From an uncultured bacterium (GTDB lineage Bacteria > Bipolaricaulota > Bipolaricaulia > UBA7950 > UBA9294), in the NCBI GenBank assembly GCA_913009415.1, contig CAJVYM010000009.1, positions 1 to 41,286 on the forward strand: a stretch of DNA of 41,286 nt. The letters run 5' to 3'. The first letter of the stretch is position 1. Each line of letters begins with the position of its first letter. This document shows, one piece after another, positions 33,002 through 40,924 of the stretch. Below the pieces are notes generated by a model. That model searched no databases. It worked only from the letters and a program-made list of their open reading frames with translations, and had not been told where the DNA came from. Position numbers and translations under genes: made by a program.

Positions 33002-33300
33002 TTCTCGTCCTCCTGCTCATCATCGTCGCGGTGATGATGGGTAAAATCACCGATGTTGATCCCCTTGTTTCCCATGATGTCACGCAGGTTGATCATGTAT
33101 CCGCGCGCCATCTCCAACGCGTCCTCCTTGGGGATCCCAGATTCTACCAGCTTCTTGTAGAACGTGCCCACCGATTCCGCCATGTTCTCCGCCGATTCCT
33201 TAGAGTAGAGTACGTCTCTCAGGCCTCGCAGCAGGGCTGGGACCTTGTCCGCTACAACGTTTAGCACCTCTCGCAGTTCCTCTACATCATGAGTCTCCAT
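32998..33300 (-). CDS. Small acidic protein of unknown function in the ECF sigma operon
   Basis: 100 aa. A helical N-terminal part (METHDVEELREVLNVVADKVPALLRGLRDVLYSKESAENMAES...) is followed by a His/Asp/Glu tail (FTHHHRDDDEQEDEN), which could bind metal. There is no signal peptide or membrane span. ATG 33300 follows AAAGGAGGAAC; it overlaps the anti-sigma gene by 14 nt and the small membrane protein by 4 nt. The resemblance to short proteins found beside zinc-finger anti-sigma genes in other bacteria is an impression only. Confidence 0.75.
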   Translation of the reverse strand: METHDVEELREVLNVVADKVPALLRGLRDVLYSKESAENMAESVGTFYKKLVESGIPKEDALEMARGYMINLRDIMGNKGINIGDFTHHHRDDDEQEDEN

Positions 33301-33679
33301 TATGTTCCTCCTTTTCTCTTGTACTGTATATTGGTACCTGCCTTCCGAACAGGCGCAGGTTGCTTGTAAAGCGCGGTCTTCCTCTTCTCGTAAGGGACAG
33401 TCCCAAAGAGAGTCCGAGGAGGAAGGATCCGAGGTCGAGGCTCCCCAGCAGAAGCTCCCCTTTCTCTGTTCTTACCCGGTCCCAAACGCGCTCGGGGACG
33501 GATGGCGTGTCGTCCATTGCGTTTCTTACTTGAAGCGATAGCTGAAGCATCTCTGCCAGCTCTTCTCGGCAACTTGGGCACGAAGCGATGTGCGCTGCCA
33601 CTGCGGCGGCCTCTCTACAAGGGAGCGTCCCGTTTACGTACCATGGAATCAGTTCTCGTACCTGTTCGCAATCGATCAT
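33287..33679 (-). CDS. Zinc-finger (zf-HC2) anti-sigma factor
   Basis: 130 aa. The N-terminus has the anti-sigma zinc-binding pattern: CEQVRELIPWYVNGTL, then His-x3-Cys-x2-Cys in HIASCPSC (about 30-37). A hydrophobic stretch (about 75-95, ELLLGSLDLGSFLLGLSLGLSL) may be a single membrane span; a basic C-terminus follows. It overlaps the ECF sigma gene by 4 nt, the usual arrangement for sigma and its inhibitor. It should hold the sigma factor inactive at the membrane until a signal arrives; the signal is unknown. Confidence 0.88.
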   Translation of the reverse strand: MIDCEQVRELIPWYVNGTLPCREAAAVAAHIASCPSCREELAEMLQLSLQVRNAMDDTPSVPERVWDRVRTEKGELLLGSLDLGSFLLGLSLGLSLTRRGRPRFTSNLRLFGRQVPIYSTREKEEHNGDS

Positions 33680-34182
33680 GTGAGCGCCTCCGCAAGCTTC
33701 TTCTTCGCGTGATACATGCGCGATTTCACCGTTCCCTCCGGTATCTCAAGCAGATTCGCGATCGCCTTGTAGGAAAGGTTCTCATAGAAGGTGAGAAAGA
33801 CGATCTCACGCTGATCTGGTGGTAAGCCCTTCATCGCCGCGTGAACCCGCTCTTGGCGCTCGATCGCTGGAGCCGGATCATCCATGATGGCACGGCTTTC
33901 AGTTGCACGACCTGCCTTCTTCTCCCCGTTGAGGATGTCGTACGCCTTGTGGCGGGCGATCCCGAAGATCCAGGTAGAGACGCGCGAATTCCCGGCATAA
34001 GTGCTCGCCTTGCTCCACACGGTGATCATCGTCTCCTGTACGACCTCCTCAGCCAGGTGATGGTCGCGCAGCAGCGTGAGCGCGTAACGGAAGATCCTTG
34101 TCGCGAATTCCTCGTACAAGCGCTGAAAGGATGCCTCGTCCTTGCGGGCCACTCTTGCCAGCCACTCACGTTCGTGGGCCAC
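33676..34182 (-). CDS. ECF-type RNA polymerase sigma factor (RpoE family)
   Basis: 168 aa with only regions 2 and 4. Region 2 lies at about 12-82 (FQRLYEEFATRIFRYALTLLRDHHLAEEVVQETMITVW). Region 4, at about 110-165, has LPPDQREIVFLTFYENLSYKAIANLLEIPEGTVKSRMYHAKKKL, including the HTH. GTG start at 34182 after AGGAGGTCA. It directs transcription of a stress-type regulon and usually its own operon (this gene, anti-sigma, acidic protein, small membrane protein). Confidence 0.94.
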   Translation of the reverse strand: MAHEREWLARVARKDEASFQRLYEEFATRIFRYALTLLRDHHLAEEVVQETMITVWSKASTYAGNSRVSTWIFGIARHKAYDILNGEKKAGRATESRAIMDDPAPAIERQERVHAAMKGLPPDQREIVFLTFYENLSYKAIANLLEIPEGTVKSRMYHAKKKLAEALT

Positions 34183-34543
34183 TTGACCTCCTTAGCGCGC
34201 TGCATCGGCCAACCGTCTTCTCCAGCACCTCGAACCGCCCCTTCGTTCGATCATCGGTCTCTTTTTCTGCTGAGCATTAACCATATTAGAGTGCTCCGTC
34301 TTGCGAAGAAGGTGTCGATATCGCATGAGCGCACGATCAGCATCAATTCTACCACATAGCTTCATCATCACACTTCCCCCTTTTGCAAGTAAGTAGCTAT
34401 TGGCGGACAAAAGGTTCAATCGGGCAAGAGAAACGATGAACGCGGAACGCGGAACTCGGAACGCGGAATGCGGAGTTCAATGCAAGACGTCTTTCACCAC
34501 GGTGGGCACGAAGGCGAGGAGTGCCACTCGCGCAAGGATATTG
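34183..34543. other. Gap between the ECF operon and the ArsR-type gene
   Basis: Should include the ECF operon promoter, which I cannot assign. At about 34437-34470 there is a heptamer-phased run of GCGGAAC/TCGGAAC/GCGGAAT units, a third heptamer type in this window. Next to it is a GGGCACGAAGGCGAGG relic of the GAAG-type repeat. A 75-codon minus-strand frame (34192-34419) is not convincing. Confidence 0.55.
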
Positions 34544-34876
34544 CTACTCCTGGCTGCGGGGCATCAACTGCTCAGTGGGAGATGATTGGGTGGAAGTATT
34601 CCCCGCAAGTTCGAAGGCAAGTTCGAGGAATTCCTGCACCTGCGGCAAGCGAAGCGAGTAGAAGACCTGCTTCCATTCGCGCCGGCGTTCGAGGTAGCCG
34701 CGATCGTAGAGGACACGTAGGTGTGAAGAGACGTGCGCCGGAGGCAGGTTCACCTCTTGTGAGATATCGCTCACGTTCTTCTCTCCGGAAAACAAAGCAC
34801 ACAGGATGCGAACGCGGTACGGATTGGAGAGGACAGCGATGAATTCCGAGGTCAATAAACAGGTTTCTTCATTCAT
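34544..34876 (-). CDS. ArsR-family winged-helix transcriptional regulator
   Basis: 110 aa. Winged-helix core FIAVLSNPYRVRILCALFSGEKNVSDISQEVNLPPAHVSSHLRVLYDRGYLERRREWKQVFYSL. The classic ELCVCDL metal site is absent; only isolated Cys residues (about positions 6 and 26) are present, so it may sense redox state or something else. ATG 34876 follows CAAGGAGGCG; an in-frame ATG 39 nt upstream is less likely. It is divergent from the TlpA-like gene, with two palindromes between them, so it probably controls that gene and itself. Confidence 0.88.
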   Translation of the reverse strand: MNEETCLLTSEFIAVLSNPYRVRILCALFSGEKNVSDISQEVNLPPAHVSSHLRVLYDRGYLERRREWKQVFYSLRLPQVQEFLELAFELAGNTSTQSSPTEQLMPRSQE

Positions 34877-34937
34877 GGCGCCTCCTTGAGCCTCTGGTAC
34901 TGGGTGATCGTTCACGTGTACGCTCAGTTGACGGGAT

Positions 34938-34961
34938 TATAATATTATACTATTGTACAAT
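34938..34961. promoter_or_regulatory. Two adjacent AT-rich palindromes between arsR-like and tlpA-like genes
   Basis: TATAATATTATA (34938-34949) and ATTGTACAAT (34952-34961) are perfect palindromes in the 107-bp divergent intergenic region. They include TATAAT/TATACT-like -10 elements on both strands. They are candidate operators for the ArsR-type regulator; position and symmetry are seen, function inferred. Confidence 0.55.
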
Positions 34962-34983
34962 GACAGTGTAGTACGATACCACG

Positions 34984-35736
34984 ATGAGTGAAAGGGGACA
35001 GATGAGCGGGAAAGATTGGACTAAGAACGGTCGTTGGTTAATCATACTTACAGGTGTAGTCTTAATAGCGGTCGGGGCGGTGATCGCGTGGAGTGTCACA
35101 TCGCACCGTGCTCCATCATCGCAGGGCGCGCAGACTGCGGAGGCAACGACAAATGAGGTCCCTGCAGCATCGACGAGTAGCGAGACTCCTGCGAACAGTA
35201 CGCCTGCGAGTGGCACTTCTGCGAACAACACGGTTGCTGGCAATGCCGCCGCAAGCAGCACACCTGTGTCAAAACCGGAGGAAACGCCGCCGGCTCCAAC
35301 AGCTCCGGTGGGCACTTCAGTGGGACAAACTGCCCCCGACTTTACGCTCAAGGACCTCAATGGGAACAGCGTCTCACTGCATCAGTTCCGTGGGCATGTG
35401 GTCATCCTCGACTTCTGGGCCAGTTGGTGTCCTCCTTGCCGGGCCTCAATGCCGTCGCTCGACAAGTTCGCCAGTGAATACAAGGATAAGGGTCTCGTGA
35501 TGATCGGGGTAAGCCTCGATCGCAGTGCAAGCGATACAAGTTCCTTCCTTAAGAAGAACGATTACCACAGGCTGATTGCCCTGTGGGGATCTGTCAGCGC
35601 TTCGCAGGGAGTGGCGAGAATGTATGGAGTGAACGCCATCCCGCATACCTTTGTCATCGATCCCAATGGGATCATCCGTTTCACTGATCACCCAATGCGC
35701 CTGACGGAGTCGTTCCTCGATACTCTCTTTCAGTAA
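34984..35736 (+). CDS. Membrane-anchored TlpA/ResA-like thioredoxin
   Basis: 250 aa. The cytoplasmic N-terminus is followed by one membrane span (about 18-37, WLIILTGVVLIAVGAVIAW). A long Ser/Thr/Ala/Pro-rich extracytoplasmic linker (about 40-112) leads to a thioredoxin domain with VGQTAPDFTLKDLNG, FWASWCPPCRASMPSL (active site Cys149-Pro-Pro-Cys152) and cis-Pro AIPHTFVIDPNGII. The CPPC site and AhpC/TSA-like fold fit thiol reductases working on cytochrome c maturation or other exported proteins. It is the second extracytoplasmic thioredoxin in the window. Start ATG 34984; ATG 35002 is an in-frame alternative. Divergent from the ArsR-type gene. Confidence 0.9.
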   Translation: MSERGQMSGKDWTKNGRWLIILTGVVLIAVGAVIAWSVTSHRAPSSQGAQTAEATTNEVPAASTSSETPANSTPASGTSANNTVAGNAAASSTPVSKPEETPPAPTAPVGTSVGQTAPDFTLKDLNGNSVSLHQFRGHVVILDFWASWCPPCRASMPSLDKFASEYKDKGLVMIGVSLDRSASDTSSFLKKNDYHRLIALWGSVSASQGVARMYGVNAIPHTFVIDPNGIIRFTDHPMRLTESFLDTLFQ

Positions 35737-35738
35737 AT

Positions 35739-35767
35739 TTAGGCTAACAATTTCTTTGGGCTATAAT
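35739..35767 (+). promoter_or_regulatory. Probable promoter of the M32 carboxypeptidase gene
   Basis: A consensus TATAAT (35762-35767) lies about 50 nt before the start codon, with a weak -35 (TTAGGC, 35739-35744) at 17-bp spacing. Confidence 0.4.
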
Positions 35768-35819
35768 GCTTGTGGCGGGTGGGTAGATGCCTGCCTAACC
35801 TATTGGGAGGAGATGTCTG

Positions 35820-37313
35820 TTGGATACACTTGCTGCATACAAGGAACACCTGCGTGAAATCGGAAAACTGGAATCGGCCCTTTCTCTGCTCAATTGGGAT
35901 CAACGCACCAATCTGCCGCGCAAAGGACATCCCGCGCGTGCTGAAGTGATCGGTAAGCTGACGAAGATGGTCTTTTCTCTCTCGGTATCGGATAAGCTGG
36001 GCGAGTATCTGGAAAAGCTGCAGGGGCAGGACGGTCTGACCGAGGTGGAACGCGCCAGCGTGCGCGTGGTTGGGAAGGCATACCTGCGGCACAAGGTGAT
36101 CCCCCCTGCTTTTTACGAGGAGTACGCCATTGCCGCAGCGCGCTCGGAGACCGCATGGGAGGAGGCAAAGGAGAAGTCGGACTTTGAGCTGTTCAAGCCT
36201 CACCTCGAGCGGATGGTCGACTACGCCCGTAAGTTCGCTGAGTACTACGGATACGACGAGTCGCCCTACGATGCTCTGATCGAAGAATTCGAGCCGGGGA
36301 TGACGAGCGCGGAACTGAAGACGATCATCGAGCCGCTGAGAAGCGAGCTCGTCCCGTTCATTAAGCGGCTAATGGAGGAGGGGAAACGCCCCAAGGACGG
36401 GTTCATGCAGGGGACGTTCCCGGAGGAGATGCAGCGAACACTCTCTCTGAAAGCACTGTCCGCGATGAATTATGACTTCGATGCCGGGAGGTTGGATCAG
36501 ACCGTGCACCCGTTCACCACGACCATCGGCCCGTCCGATGTGCGCATTACCACGCGCTACCTCCCCCACAACGTCCTATCTGGTCTGGCGAGCTCGATGC
36601 ACGAAGGCGGCCACGCCTTGTACGATCAAGGGATACCAGACGACCTCCGTTGGAGCGGTCTGGACGAGGGGGCATCTTTCGGGATACACGAGTCGCAATC
36701 GAGAATGTGGGAGAACCTTGTTGGCCGTAGCCGTCCATTCTGGACGTTCTTCGCGCCGATCGCCGGTGAGGTGGTCCCGCAGCTCTCCGTGGTTTCCGCT
36801 GAGGACCTGTACCGCGCGGTGAACATCGTCAAGCCGTCATTGGTTCGGGTCGAGGCCGATGAGGTGACGTACAACCTGCACATCATGCTGCGTTTCGAGT
36901 TGGAGCAGGCTCTGATCACCGGAGAGATAAACGTCTCCGACCTGCCCGGATTGTGGCGCGATGCGATGAAGCGCTACCTCGGCGTCGTCCCCGAAGACGA
37001 TGCGCACGGCGTGCTGCAGGACGTACACTGGTCTTCCGGCCTGTTTGGCTACTTCCCATCCTATATGTTGGGTAATCTGTACAGCGCCCAGTTCTTCGCC
37101 GCCGCGCGACGAGAGATTACGGACCTCGATGAACAGATTGCGGGTGGGAAGCTGTCGGAACTACTCGCTTGGCTGAGAGAGAATATACATCAGTATGGGA
37201 AGATGTACGAGCCGAAGGAGCTGGTCGAACGCATCACTGGCGAGGCGCCGAACTCCTCTCACTTCGTACGCTACATTGTGGATAAGTACACTGACGTCTA
37301 CGGCCTGCGCTAG
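35820..37313 (+). CDS. Metallocarboxypeptidase, M32 (Taq) family
   Basis: A 497-aa zinc carboxypeptidase removing C-terminal residues from peptides in the cytoplasm. The HEXXH metal site is His261-Glu-Gly-Gly-His265 (SMHEGGHALYDQG), and the downstream IHESQSR supplies the third ligand Glu. Further family motifs: DQRTNLP near the N-terminus, PHNVLSGLASS, ADEVTYNLHIMLRFELE, and GYFPSYMLGNLYSAQ near 400. Full family length. Start TTG 35820, 8 nt after GGGAGGAG; an ATG at 35813 is in another frame. Followed by an inverted repeat. Confidence 0.95.
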   Translation: MDTLAAYKEHLREIGKLESALSLLNWDQRTNLPRKGHPARAEVIGKLTKMVFSLSVSDKLGEYLEKLQGQDGLTEVERASVRVVGKAYLRHKVIPPAFYEEYAIAAARSETAWEEAKEKSDFELFKPHLERMVDYARKFAEYYGYDESPYDALIEEFEPGMTSAELKTIIEPLRSELVPFIKRLMEEGKRPKDGFMQGTFPEEMQRTLSLKALSAMNYDFDAGRLDQTVHPFTTTIGPSDVRITTRYLPHNVLSGLASSMHEGGHALYDQGIPDDLRWSGLDEGASFGIHESQSRMWENLVGRSRPFWTFFAPIAGEVVPQLSVVSAEDLYRAVNIVKPSLVRVEADEVTYNLHIMLRFELEQALITGEINVSDLPGLWRDAMKRYLGVVPEDDAHGVLQDVHWSSGLFGYFPSYMLGNLYSAQFFAAARREITDLDEQIAGGKLSELLAWLRENIHQYGKMYEPKELVERITGEAPNSSHFVRYIVDKYTDVYGLR

Positions 37314-37317
37314 TTTT

Positions 37318-37382
37318 CAGCTTTTCAGCAGTCAGATCATCTGTTCTTGGGACATCCGAAGCTGGCTGCTGAAAGCTGGGCG
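37318..37382. repeat. Inverted repeat between converging genes
   Basis: CAGCTTTTCAGCAG (37318-37331) pairs with CTGCTGAAAGCTG (37370-37382) with one bulged T across a 38-nt loop. It lies between the carboxypeptidase stop and the end of the converging reductase gene and may act as a bidirectional end structure; there is no strong T-run. Confidence 0.6.
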
Positions 37383-37385
37383 CTG

Positions 37386-38015
37386 TTACGATCGTCGCCT
37401 ATGCCGACGCGTTGGGTGGCGTTCTCTTCTCTTAGCGGGGCTCATCTCGGGAATCGGTGGTGCGGCGGCCATTGCCGCCAGGGCGTCGTGGATCGTTTCC
37501 AGTTGATAATCGCGCGTGTTCTTCGTGACCGGGATCGTATCGAAGACCTTCACCCCGACGCGAAGCGCGAAGCGTTCCAGCATCTCCAGGCACGAGAGCG
37601 TCCCGTGCCCGGTTCCACCGGCCGCGGCGACGAGGACTGCCGGCTTCTTGGCAAGGATGCTCTTCTCTCCCGTGCTTTCGTCCTTTGTGGCCTCACAGCG
37701 GCGCAATCGATCGATCATCGCCTTCATCGGTTCGCTCGGCTCGCCAAAGTAGACCGGGGTGATAAACACGTACCCCTCCGCTTTCTCAATCGTGTCCTGC
37801 AGGTTTTGGAAGTCGTCCTCCAGTTGGCAGTGGTGCTTTGTGTGACAGGTCCCCCAGCCGTCGTTGTGCACGGCGCAGCGGGAGATGGAGAGATCGTTTA
37901 GGTTGACAACCCGTGCCGGACTGCGGCTATCGATCACTCCCTGCCGGGCCGCCTCTCCACACGCGGATGTGAGGCCATTGCTGTTTGGACTGCTTGTTAG
38001 TATCAGAATCTTCAT
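37386..38015 (-). CDS. Flavodoxin-like NAD(P)H-dependent FMN reductase / iron-sulfur flavoprotein-like
   Basis: 209 aa. Flavodoxin fold: MKILILTSSPNSNGLTSA with the FMN phosphate loop, AEGYVFITPVYFGEPSEPMKAMIDRL, and KPAVLVAAAGGTGHGTLSCLE. A Cys-containing loop at about 47-65 (CAVHNDGWGTCHTKHHC...DDF) resembles the region that holds the cluster ligands in iron-sulfur flavoproteins, but the spacing is not the standard compact CX2CX2C. The C-terminus ends in an unusual Arg-rich tail (RRERHPTRRHRRRS). ATG 38015 follows GGAAGAGGAG; the longer frame to 38087 lies inside tnaA. Third gene of the minus-strand tryptophanase operon, 49 nt after tnaA. Confidence 0.85.
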   Translation of the reverse strand: MKILILTSSPNSNGLTSACGEAARQGVIDSRSPARVVNLNDLSISRCAVHNDGWGTCHTKHHCQLEDDFQNLQDTIEKAEGYVFITPVYFGEPSEPMKAMIDRLRRCEATKDESTGEKSILAKKPAVLVAAAGGTGHGTLSCLEMLERFALRVGVKVFDTIPVTKNTRDYQLETIHDALAAMAAAPPIPEMSPAKRRERHPTRRHRRRS

Positions 38016-38064
38016 ACTTCTCCTCTTCCTTAAAAAAGAATCTTCTAGAAAAGATTGCTCGTAC

Positions 38065-39450
38065 TTACCTACGGGGGACTTGCTCAAAGCGGGCGATAAA
38101 GTGCCGTAACGGACCAGATCCCTCTGTGATCGCGTATCCCGGCAGATCGCCCTTCATTGATGCGACCTCCATCATTCCATCGACCACAGCATCCAGGTGG
38201 GTGCGGGTGTACATGCGCCGTGGGATTGCTAGTCTCACTAGCTCCAGCTTAGGGTAGACTACATTTCCGTTCTCATCCGGGTGAGCAAACATCACGCTTC
38301 CTATCTCCACAGCGCGTACTCCCGCTTGTTCGTACAGTGCGACAACGATGGAGAGCGCCGGAAACTGCGATTGCAAAAATTCCGGCAATAGCCCAAGAGC
38401 ATCGATATAAACGGCATGCCCGCCTACTGGTTGGATGATCGGGATCCCGTGCTCCGTGAGCTCATCTCCCAAGTAACGAGTCTGCCCGATGCGGTCGCGC
38501 AGATAATTGAGATCGAGCGCCTCGCGCAGACCGACCGCAATAGCGTCGAGATCGCGACCGGCGAGGCCGCCGTACGTGGTGAACCCCTCCATCAGGATCA
38601 GGCGTTCACGAGTAGCGGCGAAGATTCCATCGTCGTTCATCGCTAGGATGCCACCGATGTTTGCCAGGCCATCCTTCTTGGCGCTCATCGTCATCCCATC
38701 TGCCAGAGAGAAGACCTCGCGCGCGATCTCGATCGGCTCTTTCTCCGCGTATCCTTCCTCGCGCTCACGGATGAAGAAGGCGTTCTCCGCGTAGCGGCAG
38801 GCGTCGATGAAGAACGGGATGCCGTGCGCGTGGGCGATCTCGCTCACCGCGCGGATGTTCTCAATGGACACCGGCTCGCCGCCGCCGCTGTTGTTGGTGA
38901 TCGTCATCATGACAAGCGGGATGCGCTCTACCCCCACCTCATCGATCAGCGCTTCGAGCTTGCCGGTGTCCATGTTCCCCTTGAACGGGAGATCGGCTCC
39001 AGGATCGTACGCTTCGTCGATCACCAAGTCGACCGGCTCGCCGCCGTTGGCGATGATGTTTGCCCGCGTGGTGTCAAAGTGCATGTTGTTGGGGATGATG
39101 TGCCCCGGCTTGACGACGCTCGAGAAGAGGACGTTCTCCGCGGCGCGCCCTTGGTGGGTGGGGAGGATGTGCGAGAAGCCGAAGATATCGTGGGTCGCCT
39201 CTTGAAAGCGAGCGTAGCTGCGGCTGCCAGCGTAGGACTCATCCCCGATGAACATCGCCGCCCACTGTGCTTGACTCATGGCGCCGGTTCCGGAGTCGGT
39301 CAATAGATCGACATAGATGTCATCTGCATTCAGGTTGAATACGTTGTACCCGGCGGCCCGGATTCGTTCCACACGCTCGGAAAGCGTGGGAACAGTAATC
39401 GGCTCCACCATCTTGATGCGATACGGTTTGTAGGTTGTCCCTCGTTCCAC
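38065..39450 (-). CDS. tnaA: Tryptophanase (beta-eliminating lyase)
   Basis: PLP enzyme splitting Trp into indole, pyruvate and ammonia; it can also act on Ser and Cys. 461 aa. Motifs: [49 protein letters not shown], and [13 protein letters not shown] with the pyridoxal Lys (second of the pair, about 259). C-terminal LRHFIARFE. Tryptophanase rather than tyrosine phenol-lyase is favoured by MHFDTTRAN (Asp where phenol-lyase has Thr) and [12 protein letters not shown] start 39450 after AAGGAGGCAAC, 15 nt after the upstream gene, so there is no room for a TnaC-type leader directly before it. It stands in contrast to the tightly regulated Trp synthesis cluster on the same contig. Confidence 0.93.
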   Translation of the reverse strand: MERGTTYKPYRIKMVEPITVPTLSERVERIRAAGYNVFNLNADDIYVDLLTDSGTGAMSQAQWAAMFIGDESYAGSRSYARFQEATHDIFGFSHILPTHQGRAAENVLFSSVVKPGHIIPNNMHFDTTRANIIANGGEPVDLVIDEAYDPGADLPFKGNMDTGKLEALIDEVGVERIPLVMMTITNNSGGGEPVSIENIRAVSEIAHAHGIPFFIDACRYAENAFFIREREEGYAEKEPIEIAREVFSLADGMTMSAKKDGLANIGGILAMNDDGIFAATRERLILMEGFTTYGGLAGRDLDAIAVGLREALDLNYLRDRIGQTRYLGDELTEHGIPIIQPVGGHAVYIDALGLLPEFLQSQFPALSIVVALYEQAGVRAVEIGSVMFAHPDENGNVVYPKLELVRLAIPRRMYTRTHLDAVVDGMMEVASMKGDLPGYAITEGSGPLRHFIARFEQVPRR

Positions 39451-39465
39451 CCGTTGCCTCCTTAG

Positions 39466-39945
39466 TTAGAAGTAAAAATGAATTCCCGTCCCAAGTGCCA
39501 TTGCGAGGTTTCCCGTGCTCGATATCGTGCCGCCGAACTCCACGTTCCACGCGAGATTCTTGGCAAACGCGAAGTTAAATTCGATCCCTCCGACTGCAGA
39601 GAAGAGCACTGGGGAATGTCCGTAAGCGGAAAACGGGAAGGTGGCACCTGAGGCGATGTAAAAATCCACGGTTGGCGTGTCGCTCAACTTGTACAGGATA
39701 CGCCCGGTGAAGACGCCGAAGTAGTCGTTAGCCTCTCCCCAAGCAAAGATGATCCCCTCCACGGCAACGGTGGGATTAAACCAGTAGCGGCAGCTCACCA
39801 ACCCTCCCCATGGGAAACCGACCTGCATTCCGATCCCGAAGCTGCGGCCATTGGAGAGGTTCTCATCCGTCTCTTGCGCGAAGGTGGTAACGGAAAGTGA
39901 GAAGATAACGAACACGATCGTGAGCACGACGATTGATCTACGCAT
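39466..39945 (-). CDS. Small outer-membrane beta-barrel-like protein
   Basis: 159 aa. A signal peptide (MRRSIVVLTIVFVIFSLSVTTFA, cut before Q) is followed by about eight amphipathic strands (FGIGMQVGFPWGGLVSCRYWF, FTGRILYKLSDTPTVDFYIASGATF, and a final ALGTGIHFYF). The C-terminal Phe is the outer-membrane insertion signature. The size matches an 8-stranded OmpW/OmpX-like barrel, but no specific family is recognised. First gene of the operon with tnaA, which suggests a link to amino-acid or indole passage (speculative). AGAGGAGGA precedes ATG 39945. Confidence 0.78.
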   Translation of the reverse strand: MRRSIVVLTIVFVIFSLSVTTFAQETDENLSNGRSFGIGMQVGFPWGGLVSCRYWFNPTVAVEGIIFAWGEANDYFGVFTGRILYKLSDTPTVDFYIASGATFPFSAYGHSPVLFSAVGGIEFNFAFAKNLAWNVEFGGTISSTGNLAMALGTGIHFYF

Positions 39946-40016
39946 GTATTCCTCCTCTTACTGGTGTTGATGTTAGTGGAAAGACGGAATGGCGACAACC
40001 GAATCTGTGCGATTGT

Positions 40017-40045
40017 TTGACATATGACGCGCTTGGAAGTTAAAT
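40017..40045 (+). promoter_or_regulatory. Probable promoter of the HEAT-repeat gene
   Basis: Perfect TTGACA (40017-40022), 17-bp spacer, TTAAAT (40040-40045; four of six consensus bases), about 34 nt before the start codon. Confidence 0.45.
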
Positions 40046-40078
40046 GGTGCTGCAAGTACAGTCTTTGGGAGGGGTGCA

Positions 40079-40924
40079 ATGCGTGAGGCGATAGATCGAG
40101 TCATTGATGCAAACGAGATGGAGAGGCTGCCTTCCGTTCTTGAAGGGGCGGGGATGCCAGAGGTCCATTATGCTGTAAAGAAGATTTCCCGCATGCGCGG
40201 AGAGGATGAGCCGCTTCTGTCTATGGCGGAGAAGCTTGCTGTCAGCAAGCAGGGACAGTCACGCCACGTTGCCTGTGGGTTGATCGGCGAGGGTTATTTG
40301 CAGGACCCAGAGAAAGCGGTTGATCTCCTGTACGATCTTATAAACGACCCCGACTGGACGGTGCGTGAGTCGGCGGGAAACGCGTGTGGAAGGGCATTGC
40401 GGGATGACTTTCCCGGGATGAGCGAGGTGTTGCGCAAGTGGCGGAGCGATGAATCGGATAACGTGCGCAGAGCAGTCCTCATCGCGGTGATGAAGGCAGC
40501 TCAATCACGAACCCCGGGCTGGGGAGAGCCACTGTTGAAGCTCATCGAGCCACTCGTTGCCGACAGGGCTAAGGTGGTGAGGAGAAATCTCGGCCCCTTC
40601 GCTCTGGGGAGCGCAATGTTGAACCACTATCCGAGCATCACCTTCGAGTATCTGGTGAAGTGGTCGACGACTACCGACGAACAGATACTGTGGAACGTAG
40701 CGATGGCCTTCTCCGCCTCTGCTGGACCACCGCTTGTAAAACGAGCGCTGATCGTGCTTCGCAAGCTCTCCCTCGACGAGCGGAGGTACGTGTGGCGGGC
40801 CGTTGCTGCAGCGATGTGGAAGCTGGGGCGTAAGAAACCGGAGGTAGTTCGCCCCGAGCTTTCTCGCTGGCTGGAGGATGATCGGCGCGTGCACGTGGCG
40901 CGCGAGGCGCTGAGGTTCCTGTAG
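40079..40924 (+). CDS. HEAT-repeat protein, DNA alkylation repair (AlkD)-like
   Basis: 281 aa, all helical, with repeated HEAT-type units (DWTVRESAGNACGRAL, SDNVRRAVLIAVMKAA, AKVVRRNLGPFALGSAML, ERRYVWRAVAAAMWKLG, RVHVAREALRFL). The overall size and the LRKWRSDESDNVRRAV segment resemble the AlkC/AlkD DNA-alkylation-repair HEAT family, whose members flip out or excise alkylated bases. I cannot confirm the catalytic Trp/Asp set, so a non-catalytic scaffold is equally possible. No signal peptide. ATG 40079 follows GGGAGGGG. It ends about 4 nt before the structured intron-like region. Confidence 0.75.
   Translation: MREAIDRVIDANEMERLPSVLEGAGMPEVHYAVKKISRMRGEDEPLLSMAEKLAVSKQGQSRHVACGLIGEGYLQDPEKAVDLLYDLINDPDWTVRESAGNACGRALRDDFPGMSEVLRKWRSDESDNVRRAVLIAVMKAAQSRTPGWGEPLLKLIEPLVADRAKVVRRNLGPFALGSAMLNHYPSITFEYLVKWSTTTDEQILWNVAMAFSASAGPPLVKRALIVLRKLSLDERRYVWRAVAAAMWKLGRKKPEVVRPELSRWLEDDRRVHVAREALRFL

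Noticed and set aside
34192-34419. 75-codon minus-strand frame just before the ECF sigma gene
   Set aside because: Low-complexity, very basic product, no convincing Shine-Dalgarno; more likely the promoter/leader region of the sigma operon, though a short leader gene cannot be excluded.
38065-39450. Tyrosine phenol-lyase instead of tryptophanase
   Set aside because: The active-site segment has FDTT (Asp as in tryptophanase) rather than the FTTT of phenol-lyase, and the AVEIGS segment also matches tryptophanase. The two families are close, so this stays a probability rather than proof.
39451-39465. TnaC-like leader peptide directly before tnaA
   Set aside because: Only 15 nt separate tnaA from the upstream gene, leaving no room for a leader ORF.
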